Shown here piece by piece: positions 41,948 through 51,800 of a stretch of 64,000 bases of DNA. The notes below the pieces were generated by a model that ran no database searches, was not told where the DNA came from, and saw only the letters and a program-made list of their open reading frames with translations. The stretch comes from Deltaproteobacteria bacterium. Lineage in GTDB: Bacteria > Desulfobacterota > GWC2-55-46. The DNA is taken from NCBI GenBank assembly GCA_020846435.1, contig JADLDY010000001.1:92738-156737 (forward strand). Reading direction: 5' to 3'. The position numbers and the translations under genes are program-made. Position 1 is the first letter of the stretch. Each line of letters opens with the position of its first letter.

Positions 41948-42532
41948 TCAATTGCCTATGCCTATCTGCTTCATGTATGTCGCGTTGTCCCAGAAGAGCC
42001 ACTCTTCGATCATGACGCCGTCTTTCCAGTGGCCGACGGTGCACATGTTGAGGGAAAACTTCTTGCCTGTGGGCTCGATGAACTTTCCGTTGCCTATGGG
42101 CATTGGTCTGGTGAATGTCCCGGTCATGACCCCTATGACTGCGGTGAACTCCCCTGAGCCGAATTTTATCGGGTGGACCTTTATGCTGGTGTCTGGCGCG
42201 TAGACGAACATCGCCTTTAGGTCTTCGATGTGTTTTTCGAGGCCGCTGGTCTGGTGTCCGTCAGGCCAGTTGACGAGGATGTCCTTTGAATGGCTTTCAT
42301 GGAAGCGCGACCATTCCTGGTTGCTGAAGACCGTGAAGTCCAGCTCGTCGAAGGTCTCGAGGTTTTTTTCGACTGCCGCTCTCTCGTCGGTGAACTTTTT
42401 CAGCTCTTTTACCGTCTCCTCCATGGCCGTTTTCATCTCCGGCGTGTAGGCGCTTTTTTCGCCGCCGGAAAGCGCTGGAGCCGCAAGGCCCAGTAAAATT
42501 GCCGCGGTAATGCCGAAAGTGACCTTTTTCAT
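41948..42532 (-). CDS. Exported SnoaL/NTF2-like protein
   Basis: Protein of 194 residues with a signal peptide (about 1-22, ending PALSG) and a helical linker (about 28-65). A SnoaL/NTF2-like cone fold follows (FHESHSKDILVNWPDGHQ, then MTGTFTRPMPIGNGK and WLFWDNATYMKQIG). Related proteins include polyketide cyclases and ester hydrolases, many without known substrate. The export signal is less common in this family. It lies 84 bases downstream of the Rieske gene and may share its transcript. Confidence 0.75.
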   Translation of the reverse strand: MKKVTFGITAAILLGLAAPALSGGEKSAYTPEMKTAMEETVKELKKFTDERAAVEKNLETFDELDFTVFSNQEWSRFHESHSKDILVNWPDGHQTSGLEKHIEDLKAMFVYAPDTSIKVHPIKFGSGEFTAVIGVMTGTFTRPMPIGNGKFIEPTGKKFSLNMCTVGHWKDGVMIEEWLFWDNATYMKQIGIGN

Positions 42533-42616
42533 CTGGCGCTCCTTTTTTCATGGAACACGCGTCACGCAAGACGATGCGTGTTCAGGTCTTTGGCGCAGGC
42601 GCTGCGCTATCCCTGG

Positions 42617-43018
42617 CTATGCCTGAATGTCGACCCATACTATGCCGGAGGTGACTTTTGTGGCGTAGGTGCGTATCGAGTTGGTCTTTATGTGCGCCAT
42701 CAGCGACCCTACGGTCATGAGGAATTGCCCCATCCTTGGCGGGGGTATCTCGCCGTGGAAATCCTTCGGGACAGGCCCTGAAAGCGCTTCTCCGGTCACG
42801 GCGTCGAACTGGGCGCTGTGCATGGCGCAGGTTATGACCTTGCCGTCGAGCGTGCCTTTCTCCAGCGGCGCGTTCATGTGGCCGCACCTTCTTTCAATAG
42901 CGTAAAAACTGCCGTCTATGTTGCAGACGACAATCTCTCTGCCTTCGAGCTCGACATTTATCATGCCGCCCGGCGCTATCTCGTCCGCCTTTATCGCCTT
43001 TACGAATCTCTCACTCAA
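42617..43018 (-). CDS. Rieske-type 2Fe-2S protein, distal
   Basis: Small Rieske ferredoxin-like protein of 133 residues. Cluster ligands are CGH (C45, H47) and CAMH (C64, H67), the standard CxH/CxxH pairs. I place the start at TTG 43018: a GGAGG site lies about 7 bases upstream and the upstream ATG at 43081 would run deep into the FTR gene. It overlaps the FTR stop by 8 bases, so the two are coupled. The extra C-terminal segment (RMGQFLMTVGSLMAHIK) may mediate assembly. It is a likely electron carrier for the adjacent reductase. Confidence 0.85.
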   Translation of the reverse strand: MSERFVKAIKADEIAPGGMINVELEGREIVVCNIDGSFYAIERRCGHMNAPLEKGTLDGKVITCAMHSAQFDAVTGEALSGPVPKDFHGEIPPPRMGQFLMTVGSLMAHIKTNSIRTYATKVTSGIVWVDIQA

Positions 43019-43346
43019 GGCCCGCCTCCGATAGAGGTATCTGCGGCAGTTTGTCAGGGTCTGTGACGTCCTTGTGGACATAGAGCCCGCACCAGCAGCG
43101 CTTCATGAGGTCGAAGTGCTTCCTGTGGAACGGGATGCACGGGCAGACGATCGTCATGTCATGGGTCCTGTCGCGCTTTATCGGCTGGCAGGGGCAGAAA
43201 GGGACGCCGTGCTTTTTCTCGAGCATGACTTCCTGCTCAAGGAGAAAGTCGGCCATCTCCTCGTCAGGCGTGAACTTGTAGCCGAGCGGGTCAACGGCCT
43301 TCTCGAAAAAAAAGCGCAAAACCTTCTTTCTGGATTCAGCGTCCAT
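43011..43346 (-). CDS. Ferredoxin:thioredoxin reductase catalytic subunit-like protein
   Basis: FTR beta-type protein of 111 residues with the three double-cysteine motifs CPC (C51, C53), CPC (C68, C70) and CWC (C84, C86). In the known enzyme these provide the 4Fe-4S cluster and the redox disulfide that reduces thioredoxin with electrons from ferredoxin. No variable (alpha) subunit is seen, as in many non-photosynthetic versions. It sits between glutaredoxin and Rieske genes with overlaps, so these are the natural candidates for disulfide partner and electron donor. Confidence 0.9.
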   Translation of the reverse strand: MDAESRKKVLRFFFEKAVDPLGYKFTPDEEMADFLLEQEVMLEKKHGVPFCPCQPIKRDRTHDMTIVCPCIPFHRKHFDLMKRCWCGLYVHKDVTDPDKLPQIPLSEAGLE

Positions 43347-43357
43347 TTCAGTCTCCT

Positions 43358-43603
43358 TCAGAGGCCGAGCAGCTGTTTGTAGCGGTCAGGGTTGTAGCCC
43401 TCGATTGTATCGTCTTCTATCATGACGAACGGGAAGCCTGTGGCGCCGTACCTCTCCATGTCCGCTATTATCCTCTTCTGCGTGGCCGCGTCAGCCAGGT
43501 CGTAGTTTATGAAGTCGAACTTGACGTTGTTTTCCGTGAAGAACTTTTTGGTCTTTTTGCACCAGGGGCAGGTCGACAGGGCGTACAGGTTGACTTTTTT
43601 CAT
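43358..43603 (-). CDS. Glutaredoxin (NrdH/Grx-like)
   Basis: Thioredoxin-fold protein of 81 residues with the active site CPWC (12-15) and cis-proline region TGFPFVMIEDD. CPWC, rather than the CPYC of classical glutaredoxins, and the short length recall NrdH-type or related proteins reduced by thioredoxin reductase or FTR. Its ATG overlaps the stop of the upstream Rieske gene as ATGA, and FTR follows 11 bases later. Confidence 0.9.
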   Translation of the reverse strand: MKKVNLYALSTCPWCKKTKKFFTENNVKFDFINYDLADAATQKRIIADMERYGATGFPFVMIEDDTIEGYNPDRYKQLLGL

Positions 43604-43929
43604 GATTGCTCCATTGGTGGGAGGCTTACGAAGAGCCTGCCGTTTTCGGCTTTCGCGCCGTAGACCTTCAGTTTGAGCTCAATCGCGTCGATGAACTCGC
43701 CGGTTTTGACGTTAAAACGCCAGTCATGGCACGCGCAGGTAATGGTGTGTCCCGAGAGGGTGCCGCAAAAAAGCGGGCAGCCCATGTGGGGGCATTTGCC
43801 GTCGAGCGCGTATACCTTTCCGTCGACCTTTGCAAGGAGGACATTTACCCCTTTCGGGTAGACAGGGGAGATTGAGCCTTCGGGCAGGTCTCTTTCATCC
43901 ATTACATATATCCAGTCCTTCTCGTTCAT
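43600..43929 (-). CDS. Rieske-type 2Fe-2S ferredoxin, proximal
   Basis: Rieske ferredoxin of 109 residues, first gene of the redox operon. Ligands CPH (C46, H48) and CACH (C65, H68) are intact and the fold resembles nitrite-reductase small subunit or dioxygenase ferredoxin-like Rieske proteins. ATG 43929 (MNEKDWIYVM) is chosen over the ATG at 43980 because of family length and the GGGG before it. It is only distantly similar to the second Rieske protein of the operon, so the operon did not arise from a recent duplication. Confidence 0.85.
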   Translation of the reverse strand: MNEKDWIYVMDERDLPEGSISPVYPKGVNVLLAKVDGKVYALDGKCPHMGCPLFCGTLSGHTITCACHDWRFNVKTGEFIDAIELKLKVYGAKAENGRLFVSLPPMEQS

Positions 43930-44035
43930 AAACAGGCACCCCTTAATCCGAAGTATTACAGAGACCCTGAGAAGCGTCAAGGAGGCCCCTTTTTCCGGCC
44001 GGCCTGTTCTAATAATCTTCTAATGATCTCCTGGT

Positions 44036-44041
44036 TATAAT
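44036..44041 (+). promoter_or_regulatory. -10 box of the monoheme cytochrome c gene
   Basis: Perfect TATAAT 68 bases before the start codon, in the gap divergent from the Rieske operon. No convincing -35 hexamer. Confidence 0.4.
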
Positions 44042-44108
44042 AGCGAACGGTAAAATGAAGTCTTGAGTGAACAGGGAAGCAGAAAAATAACTTCTAACGG
44101 AGAAAATC

Positions 44109-44441
44109 ATGAAAAAAATGCTTATGTCAACGATGCTTTTCGCGGCCTTCATGGGAACCGCCGGCTCAGTCATGGCCGCTGACGGTGAGGCGCTCTACAA
44201 GTCCAAGTGCCTCATGTGCCACGGCGCTGACGGCAAGGGCACCCCGATGGGCCCGGCCTTCGCCGGAAACGAGTTTGTGAAGTCCGGCACGGAAGCCGCG
44301 ATAGCCGATGTGATAGTGAAGGGTCGCGAGGGAGACGCCAAGGTGTACAAGAACATCGCTCTCGGCATGCCGGCGCAGAAACTCGGCGACGAAGAGGTCA
44401 GCGCTCTGGTCGCTTATCTGAAGTCGCTTGGCGCGAAGTAA
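44109..44441 (+). CDS. Monoheme class I cytochrome c
   Basis: Periplasmic cytochrome of 110 residues. A signal peptide (about 1-23, ending SVMAA) precedes one CLMCH heme site near residue 36 and the methionine-ligand segment ALGMPAQKL. It is closely similar to the first domain of the triheme cytochrome at 56381 (ADGKGT.MGPAF, KGREG.A, YKNIALGMPAQKL), so the two are paralogues. Probably a soluble electron shuttle. Transcribed alone, with its own terminator. Confidence 0.95.
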   Translation: MKKMLMSTMLFAAFMGTAGSVMAADGEALYKSKCLMCHGADGKGTPMGPAFAGNEFVKSGTEAAIADVIVKGREGDAKVYKNIALGMPAQKLGDEEVSALVAYLKSLGAK

Positions 44442-44497
44442 GGCTTAAGTCAGGAGCGCGGGTATTTTCAGGACAGGAAGTTTATCTGACGTAAGTA

Positions 44498-44530
44498 AAA
44501 AAAAGGGGGGCAAATGCCCCCCTTTTTTTT
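44498..44530. terminator. Bidirectional terminator after cytochrome c
   Basis: GGGGGGC (44505-44511) pairs with GCCCCCC (44516-44522) around AAAT, with long A- and T-runs on each side. It can stop both the cytochrome and the convergent histidine kinase transcripts. Confidence 0.92.
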
Positions 44531-44567
44531 GTCATCGTCATATTATTAATGCGCGACGTTGCCGTGT

Positions 44568-46862
44568 TCAGGCTTCGTAGAGCGCCTTTTTTAACGCGCC
44601 GCTGAATTCGCCAACGTTGTAGGGCTTCTGGAGGACTCCCTTGAAGCCGTATTTTTTGAAGTCGGCCATCACCGGTGAGTTGCAGTACCCGCTCGAGACT
44701 ATAGCCTTTGCTCCGGGGTCCATGGAAAGAAGTTTTTCTATGGCCTCAGCTCCTCCCATGCCTCCCTGTACAGTCAGGTCCATTACCACGAGGTCAAAAG
44801 AACTTCCGGATCCCATGGCTTTTCTGTAAATCTCCAGGGCTTCTTCTCCGCCGGACGATAGGACGACTTCATAGCCGAGCTCGGTCAATATCGCCTGCGC
44901 GGTATCCCTGACCATCTCCTCGTCGTCCATGACAAGTATCCTGCAGCGCTTTCCGGCAAGGCATTTTGAGATGGGCGCGGCTTCTTTATTGACCGACGGG
45001 ACAGTCTTCATGGCAGGCAGATACAAAAAGAAGCCTGTTCCGGTATTGACGCTTGATTCGACTTTTATGTAGCCTGAATGCTTCTTGACGATGGAAAAGC
45101 AGATCGAGAGGCCAAGTCCGCTGCCGCCCGGTTTTGTAGTGAAAAACGGGTCGAAGACTTTCCCGATGTGTTCATCCGGTATCCCGGGCCCGTTGTCCCT
45201 GATGCTTATCCGGACATAGCTGCCCTTCATGTCCGGCAGTTCTCCGGGGCCGGAGCTGTTCTCTATGCTGATGGCGACGGTCCCGCCTTCAGGCATCGCC
45301 TGGAGCGCGTTTATGTAGATGTTCTGCAATACCTGGTCGATCTGCCCTTCATCCGCTTCTATGGGCCACAGGCCGTCACTGGAGTTGATGCCGTATTTGA
45401 CGCGGGAGCCGCTGAATACAAGCCTCGCGGTCTCTGCCGCCAGCCGCGCCATGTCGATCGACTGTTTTACCGGAGCCCCTCCGCTTGAGAACGTAAGCAG
45501 TTTGTGGGTGAGCCCCTTTGCCCTGTTTATGGCGTTGTCTATGACCTCAAGGCGCCCTGCGACGGCGTCGTTGCCAGTGGCGGCCTTTTTGATGAGGAAC
45601 ATGTTCCCGGCTATGCCGGTGAGGATGTTGTTGAAGTCATGGGCTATGCCGCCCGCGAGAGTGCCCAGCGACTCGAGCTTCTGCGCCTTATGTATCTCGT
45701 CTTCCATCAGCTTGCATTCGGTTATGTCCTGAAGCGTGCCCCTCATCCTGACTGGAGCGCCTGAGGCGTCGAGGAGCAACTCGGCCCGGCCGTGCACTAT
45801 GCGAACTTCTCCGCCGGGCACAATGATGCGGTGCAGTAATTTGCCGGGCGCCTTGTCTTTGAGGGCCGCGTTGACTGTCTCTCGCAGGAGCTCCCTGTCG
45901 TCCGGGTGGACCAGATTGAGGTAAGCCTCATAGGTCGCGCCGAACTCCTGGCGCTTGAGCCCGAAGATCCTGTATGTCTCGTCAGACCACCAGACCTCGT
46001 TTGCCGCCATGTCCCATTCCCAGTTGCCGATGTGCGCTATCTTCTGGGCCTCGGCGAGCCTCTCCTCGCTCCTGCGGAGCTTCTCTTCGGCTTTTTTCCG
46101 CTCAGTGTCCTCTACCTGTATCCCGACGTAATGAGTTATCTTCCCTGAGCTGTCCTTTATCGGGGAGATGTTTTTGAGCTCCCAGTAAAGCTCGCCGTTT
46201 TTTTTCCTGTTGCAGATGTCGGCGCGCCATGGCCTGCCGGAAGTGATCGTAGACCACATCTCTTCATAGAACTCCGGGGGATGGACGCCTGATTTGAGGA
46301 TGCCGGGCTTCTTGCCGGTGAGTTCCGCAGACGAATACCCGGTCGTTGTCTCGAACATGGGGTTGACGTACTGGATGACGCCTTCAGCGTCAGTGATGAG
46401 GACGGCCGCCGGGCTCTGCTCTATCACGCTGGAAAGGACCCTGAGCTCTGTCTCGTTTTTCCTCAACGCGGTCATGTCCCTGAAGAACGCGAAAAAATAT
46501 CCTCCGTCAATGTTGAGGTAGTTGGCGTTTACCTCCAGCTCTATCAGGCTTGCGTCAGAGCGCCTGTGGCGGCTCTCGAACCTGTCGCTGCCGAGTTCCA
46601 TTACCTTGCGCATATGACCGGCGATGTCATCGTCCGACTCATTTGCCTCTATATCCTGGACACTCATGCCGAGGAGCTCTTCCCTGCTGTAACCGGTCAT
46701 CCGGCAGTAGGCGTCGTTGGTGTCGATGATGCGCCCTTTAGCGTCGATCAGCCAGAAGCCGTCCATTGCCGTGCGCACGACCGTGCCGTACTTTTCTTCA
46801 GCGGCCTTTTGAGAGGACCCGGCCCCTTTCGGGCCGCCTTTTGTCTTGTCAGATTCGCTCAC
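44568..46862 (-). CDS. PAS-rich hybrid histidine kinase with receiver
   Basis: Cytoplasmic sensor kinase of 764 residues without membrane helices. Three PAS/PAC domains (about 23-140, 145-265, 270-395) precede a HisKA domain with the motif [10 protein letters not shown] (H near residue 407), an HATPase domain (about 510-630; N and G boxes present) and a C-terminal receiver (about 645-760, phospho-acceptor D near 695 in VVMDLTV). The HDFNN motif is typical of kinases that often lack a neighbouring regulator, as here. GTG start with GGAG 6 bases upstream. Signal unknown. Confidence 0.92.
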   Translation of the reverse strand: MSESDKTKGGPKGAGSSQKAAEEKYGTVVRTAMDGFWLIDAKGRIIDTNDAYCRMTGYSREELLGMSVQDIEANESDDDIAGHMRKVMELGSDRFESRHRRSDASLIELEVNANYLNIDGGYFFAFFRDMTALRKNETELRVLSSVIEQSPAAVLITDAEGVIQYVNPMFETTTGYSSAELTGKKPGILKSGVHPPEFYEEMWSTITSGRPWRADICNRKKNGELYWELKNISPIKDSSGKITHYVGIQVEDTERKKAEEKLRRSEERLAEAQKIAHIGNWEWDMAANEVWWSDETYRIFGLKRQEFGATYEAYLNLVHPDDRELLRETVNAALKDKAPGKLLHRIIVPGGEVRIVHGRAELLLDASGAPVRMRGTLQDITECKLMEDEIHKAQKLESLGTLAGGIAHDFNNILTGIAGNMFLIKKAATGNDAVAGRLEVIDNAINRAKGLTHKLLTFSSGGAPVKQSIDMARLAAETARLVFSGSRVKYGINSSDGLWPIEADEGQIDQVLQNIYINALQAMPEGGTVAISIENSSGPGELPDMKGSYVRISIRDNGPGIPDEHIGKVFDPFFTTKPGGSGLGLSICFSIVKKHSGYIKVESSVNTGTGFFLYLPAMKTVPSVNKEAAPISKCLAGKRCRILVMDDEEMVRDTAQAILTELGYEVVLSSGGEEALEIYRKAMGSGSSFDLVVMDLTVQGGMGGAEAIEKLLSMDPGAKAIVSSGYCNSPVMADFKKYGFKGVLQKPYNVGEFSGALKKALYEA

Positions 46863-47528
46863 TTGTACTCCACCTGCTTACGGGGATTGGTTGATGAAAA
46901 CATACGCGCAAGTCGCCGGAGGCTCTCGACGCCCGTCCGGTGCCTGCTGTAATATTACGGAGGAGCGCCAGAGAGCCGCGCTAAAGGCCCTTTGCCGGTT
47001 GCCGCCGAAAAGGCTTCGCCTCCATCGCTTTGCGCGGCGGGTGCGGCCTTGAAAAAGATTTACAGGAAGTTTTCCGCTTTGGATTGAGATGAAACCATGG
47101 CCTCTGCGGCCGGTTGTCGACAGGACTCGAAGGGCTCAGGCAAGAAGACCGAACATGGCCGAGCGATCGGAGAGGTGCGATTCAGTGGTTCTTAAATCTC
47201 CTGTACTTTTTTCCAGTCTCATTCGCGCTTGCGTTGCTTTAGAGCGTGGCTGACTTCCAGTCGCGGAGCCTCCCTGTGGCTCATAAGAATAACAGCCGTT
47301 ATTGTTAACAGGTCTTTATAATGATTACAAGTTAAATATTGCTGCTATGTTAAAAATATTCCAGGGATGGATCTGCCCGGCTGTCCTGATATTTGAAGTT
47401 TTTGTTCATGTGGCCGAATATGTGAATATCAGGCAAATTTTCGTTTAAAGACATATCCCTTGTTGTGAACCTGCCTGATTCCCGTAGAGCGCTATGAGAC
47501 AGGCGGAAACAAGGGGGGCTGTACGCTC
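46863..47528. other. Gap of 666 bases without recognised gene
   Basis: No ORF with family features or good ribosome site is seen. The part 47281-47470 is AT-rich and holds a TATAAT at 47317-47322 and a small palindrome AATAAC-AGCC-GTTATT. It separates two minus-strand signalling genes and could hold the kinase promoter at its lower-coordinate end. Confidence 0.4.
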
Positions 47529-48464
47529 TCAACAATCAGCCATGACGGCAAACTCCATTGGCCCGGATATCTTCACGCAGTTCCTGCCGCTTTTTTTCGC
47601 CATGTACAAAGCCTTGTCAGCGCGCGCCAGGAGTATGTCCAGGCTCTCCGCTCCGTCCCACGTGGCGGCCCCTATGCTCGCTGTCACCCGGATAGCGCTG
47701 CCATTGAACATCGTCGCGCTCTCGTTGATCATGGACAATATCCTGCCGCATATGACCGGCAGGTTGTCTTCGGCGGCACTGGGGAGCACGATTAAAAACT
47801 CCTCTCCGCCGATCCTGCCGAACCTGTCGCACCTTAAGGCCGACCCGATCTGAAGCACGCACTCCCTGATGACGGCGTCTCCGGCCGCGTGTCCGTGCGT
47901 GTCATTTACGCTCTTGAAGTGGTCTATGTCCAGGAGCGCTACGCTGAGCTGGTTGTTTTCGCCCTGACTGCGGGCCATCTCTACGAGAAGCTCCGACATC
48001 ACGGCCCTCCTGTTCAGGATCCCGGTCAGAGGGTCTGTCCTCGACTGCTCCAGCAGATGGTTTTTCGCCGTTGTCAGCTCCTTGTGCAGGTCTATTATGC
48101 GCCGTCCGGCGGAAAGCCTTACCCTGAGTTCCTGCTCGTCATAGGGTTTCGTGATGTAGTCGTCCGCTCCGGCCTCCATGCCGGAGACTATGTTTTCCTT
48201 CGAGCCCTTTACCGTCAGGAGGATGAGGTAGGTGTATTCTCCGGTCCCGGCTTCCATGTTGCGGATTTTGCGGCAGACGTTCGCTCCGTCTATCCCGGGC
48301 ATCAGCCTGTCGAGGATGGCGATGTGAGGCGCGTCCTCCTCAGCGAGAGCTTTAAGTGCCTCGTCTCCATCCCTGGCGGTGATAACGCAGTAGCCCCATT
48401 TGGCCAGCATCGCCTCGAGGATGCGCCGTGAGGTAGGGTCGTCTTCAGCGATCAGCACTTTCAT
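47529..48464 (-). CDS. Receiver-GGDEF diguanylate cyclase
   Basis: Response regulator of 311 residues. The receiver (about 1-120) has the acidic pair ED, phospho-acceptor D52 and TKPYD lysine. A GGDEF domain follows with active-site GGEEF (near residue 238) and NRRAVM/DIDHFKSVND substrate motifs, so it should make cyclic-di-GMP. The position of the inhibitory RxxD site reads RCDR, so classical product inhibition may be missing. It starts with ATG 48464, overlapping the CheY gene as ATGA. Third gene of a kinase-receiver-cyclase operon. Confidence 0.93.
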   Translation of the reverse strand: MKVLIAEDDPTSRRILEAMLAKWGYCVITARDGDEALKALAEEDAPHIAILDRLMPGIDGANVCRKIRNMEAGTGEYTYLILLTVKGSKENIVSGMEAGADDYITKPYDEQELRVRLSAGRRIIDLHKELTTAKNHLLEQSRTDPLTGILNRRAVMSELLVEMARSQGENNQLSVALLDIDHFKSVNDTHGHAAGDAVIRECVLQIGSALRCDRFGRIGGEEFLIVLPSAAEDNLPVICGRILSMINESATMFNGSAIRVTASIGAATWDGAESLDILLARADKALYMAKKSGRNCVKISGPMEFAVMADC

Positions 48465-48868
48465 GACGCCTTCTCCTTGAGGAGCCCGAGAGTGCGCAGC
48501 TCCTTTAATATCTTGTTTTTGTCGATCGGCTTCACTATGTACGATTCGCACTGGGACGCGAATGAGGCCATTATGGTCTTCGAATCGCTCATGGCCGTGA
48601 CCATTATGACCTTTGCGCCGTCGAGGCCGAGTATGCCCTTTCGGGCCTCGATCTCGCGGATCTCCTTGAGCGCGGCCTTGCCGTCCTTTTTGGGCATCAT
48701 TATGTCCAGGCATACGAGATCGTAGGACTGCCCGGCCTCTACCGCAGACCTGAACGCCGTGACCGCCTCTTCCCCGTCGACCGCCACGTGGACCTCGGCG
48801 TGCGGGCCGAGTATCCTCTGCAGGAGAAGCCTGCTTGTGAAGTCGTCTTCAACTATAAGCGCTTTCAT
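48461..48868 (-). CDS. CheY-like single-domain response regulator
   Basis: Receiver-only protein of 135 residues: acidic pair E7/D8/D9, phospho-acceptor D55 in LVCLDIMMP, threonine in VMVTAMSD and lysine in VKPID. No output domain, so it probably shuttles phosphate or binds a partner. Coupled by ATGA overlaps to the large kinase upstream and the GGDEF regulator downstream. Confidence 0.93.
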   Translation of the reverse strand: MKALIVEDDFTSRLLLQRILGPHAEVHVAVDGEEAVTAFRSAVEAGQSYDLVCLDIMMPKKDGKAALKEIREIEARKGILGLDGAKVIMVTAMSDSKTIMASFASQCESYIVKPIDKNKILKELRTLGLLKEKAS

Positions 48869-51800
48869 ATGTTCCCTCCGTTGTCAGCGAATATCGACGG
48901 CCAGCATACAGCGAGCCGTCCTGTCAGTTTGGTAAGATTTTCCTCGATTGACGGCAGTATCGACGAGGCTGTTCTCAGGTCGCCGATTGATGCCGCTTCC
49001 TCTATCAGGGCGGCCGCGTTCTCAAGGGCAAGCGCGCCGGTGTTCCCTGCCGCCCCTTTTATGGTATGAGAGGCCCTTAGCGCGCCTTCGATATCGGCGT
49101 CAACAACGGCGCGCTTCAACTGCGTTATCTGAGAGGGCATGTCATCGAGGAAGCCCTGAAGTATCTCGGATGCGAGCTCTTCATCTCCCATGAGCCTGTT
49201 GAGAAAGCCTTCCCTGTCGAAAATCGCGATGTCAGCTTCCATCTTGTGCGCCGGGGCCGCCTGTTGAGCGTTATTGGAGCGCAGCCATTTTTCGATGACC
49301 GACGAGAGCAAGAGCGGGTCGATCGGCTTTGATATGTAGTCGTTCATACCAGCGCTGAGGCATACCTCCCTGTCGCCCTGCATGGCGTTGGCCGTCATGG
49401 CGATAACCGGTATGGCGGAGTCAAGTACCCCTGAGCCGGACCTTATCCTGCGCGTCGTCTCATACCCGTCCAGCTCTGGCATCTGGCAGTCCATGAGCAC
49501 GATGTCATAATGTTTCGAGGCAAGGGCTTCAAGCGCCTCCAGGCCGTTTGAGGCCGTATCCGCGTGCATGCCGAGTTTTCTGAGCAGCGCGAGGGCTACC
49601 TTCTGGTTCGTCAGGTTGTCCTCGGCAAGGAGGATACTTGCCTTGCGCGCCTGAGGCTCCTTGCCGCGGTTTTCCAGAGCTTGTGTGTTTTCATGGTTCA
49701 TCTCGATTGCGCGCCCTTTCATCAGGCACTTGAGGAGCTGCCGTTTTTTTACCGGTTTCGTTACGTAGCACGATATGCCTATGCCCTTGAGTCGGGTCAT
49801 GTAGCCCTGGTCGTTGAGCGGGGTCATCATTATGATCCTTGTCCCTGAGAGGGCAGGGTCGTTCTTCATGTCGATTGCCGTCTGCTCCGCGCCGGGGCCG
49901 GGGATAGCCTTGTCGAGCATGACGGCGTAATACCCGCGCCCGCAGAGAGAGGCGGCCCTCAGCTCGCTCAGGGCTTGTCCGGCGTCGGAGGCCCCGGAGC
50001 ACTGCGCGCCCCATTCCGAGAGCGTCCTGGCGAGGATATCCCTGTTAGACGCGCTCTTGTCAGCGATAAGGAAGCGCAGTCCTGAAAGCGGGCTCTTGTT
50101 CGCGCGAGCCTTATCGCGCTCGCCTTCCTGTATGCCGAAGACCGCCGTGAACCAGAAGTTCGAACCCTTTTCCGGCTCGCTTTCCACCCCGATCTCTCCG
50201 CCCATCATCTCGGCAAGACGCTTGGATATGGCGAGCCCGAGCCCGGTGCCGCCGTACTTCCTTGTCGTCGACGAGTCGACCTGCGAGAATGCCTCGAAGA
50301 GGGTGGGTATTTTTTCTTCCGGTATGCCTATGCCGTTGTCCCTGATGTCAAAGCGTAAAATAGCCCAGCCCTGCATCCTTTGCTCGAGCCTTACGGTCAG
50401 CGACACTTCGCCTCTGTGCGTGAATTTTACGGCGTTCCCGACAAGGTTCGTTATTATCTGGCGGAGCCTGCCAGAGTCACCCTTGACGAGAGAGGGGACT
50501 TCCGGGTCTATGAAGCAGGTGAACTCGAGCCCCTTTTTCTGCGTCTGCATCGCCATGATGTCGGCGGTCTCCTCGACCAACGCCTCGAGGTCGAAGTCCG
50601 CTATCTCAACCTCGAGACGGCCGGCCTCTATCTTCGAGAAGTCGAGTATGTCGTTGATTATCGTCATGAGCGCGTCGCCGCTGCTCTTGATCATCGTCGC
50701 GTACTCCCTCTGCTCCGGGTCGAGGGACGTGTCGAGGAGCAGAGCGCTCAGTCCTATGACGCCGTTCATCGGCGTGCGTATCTCATGGCTCATGTTCGCG
50801 AGGAACTGACCCTTCGCGTTGCTTGCGGCCGCGGCCTCTATCGCCATCTTGCTCGCGCATTCGGCGGCTTTCAGGAGCTGTTTGTTCGTCTCCTCGGTCG
50901 TCATCTTCGCCTTGAGCAGGGCGTCTTCGGCCCTGAGCCTCTCGATTATGCCGGCCAGCGTGTTGGCTATCGCTTCCAGGAACTCTTCCTGCTTCTTGTC
51001 CCTCGCGTGCCCTTCGTCGACGTACAGGTTGATGACCCCGAGCACCTTCTGCCCTGACTTTATCGGCACGCAGTAATGGCCGTGAGGCTCCATGCCTTCG
51101 TACCTTACGGTATGGCGCTCGTCCACGCGGGAGGCGAACTGGAGATATCCCTCCCTGGCGGCCAGACCGCATATGCATTTGCCGTACTCGACCCTGGAGC
51201 AGGTCGAGAGGATCTCCCTGCTGAAGCCGCGCTGGCTCTTGAGGATGAGTGTCTCCCCCTCGGAGAGAAAGATCGCGCCCCGGGGCTTTATGGGCAGCCA
51301 TTCAATGGAGAGTATCCGTTCGATGGTGCGGTCGAGCACCGCTTCGAGAGCGATGCCCTCGAGCGACAGATGGAGTATCTCCTTGAGTATGCCCTGCTGC
51401 TGGTAGGCCCTCGTTATCCTGTCCTCAGCGAGCTTCCTTTCAGTGACGTCCTGGACCGTGCCGACCATGCGGACAGCCTTGCCGTCCCGGTCAAACAGGA
51501 CTTCAGCCGCCTCATGTACGAAGCGCGTCGAAAGATCCGAGAGTACTATGCGGTGGTCGATGGCGTAGGGCTTCCTGTTCATGAGCGCTTCGTTGACTGA
51601 CCTGTCGACGAGCTCCCTGTCGTCAGGGTGCACCATGCCCAGGAAAAAGTCGTAGTTCGCGCCTAACTCCTGCGGCTCGAGGCCGAATATCCGGTATATC
51701 TCGTCAGACCAGGTGAGCTCGCCTGTCGCTATGTTCCAGTCCCAGTTGCCGACGCTGGCAATCCTTTGCGCTTCGGCGAGGCTCTGGCGGTTCTCCATCA

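Noticed and set aside
47350..47535. Minus-strand frame of 61 codons in the gap after the GGDEF gene
   Set aside because: No Shine-Dalgarno and no recognisable features; the gap looks non-coding.
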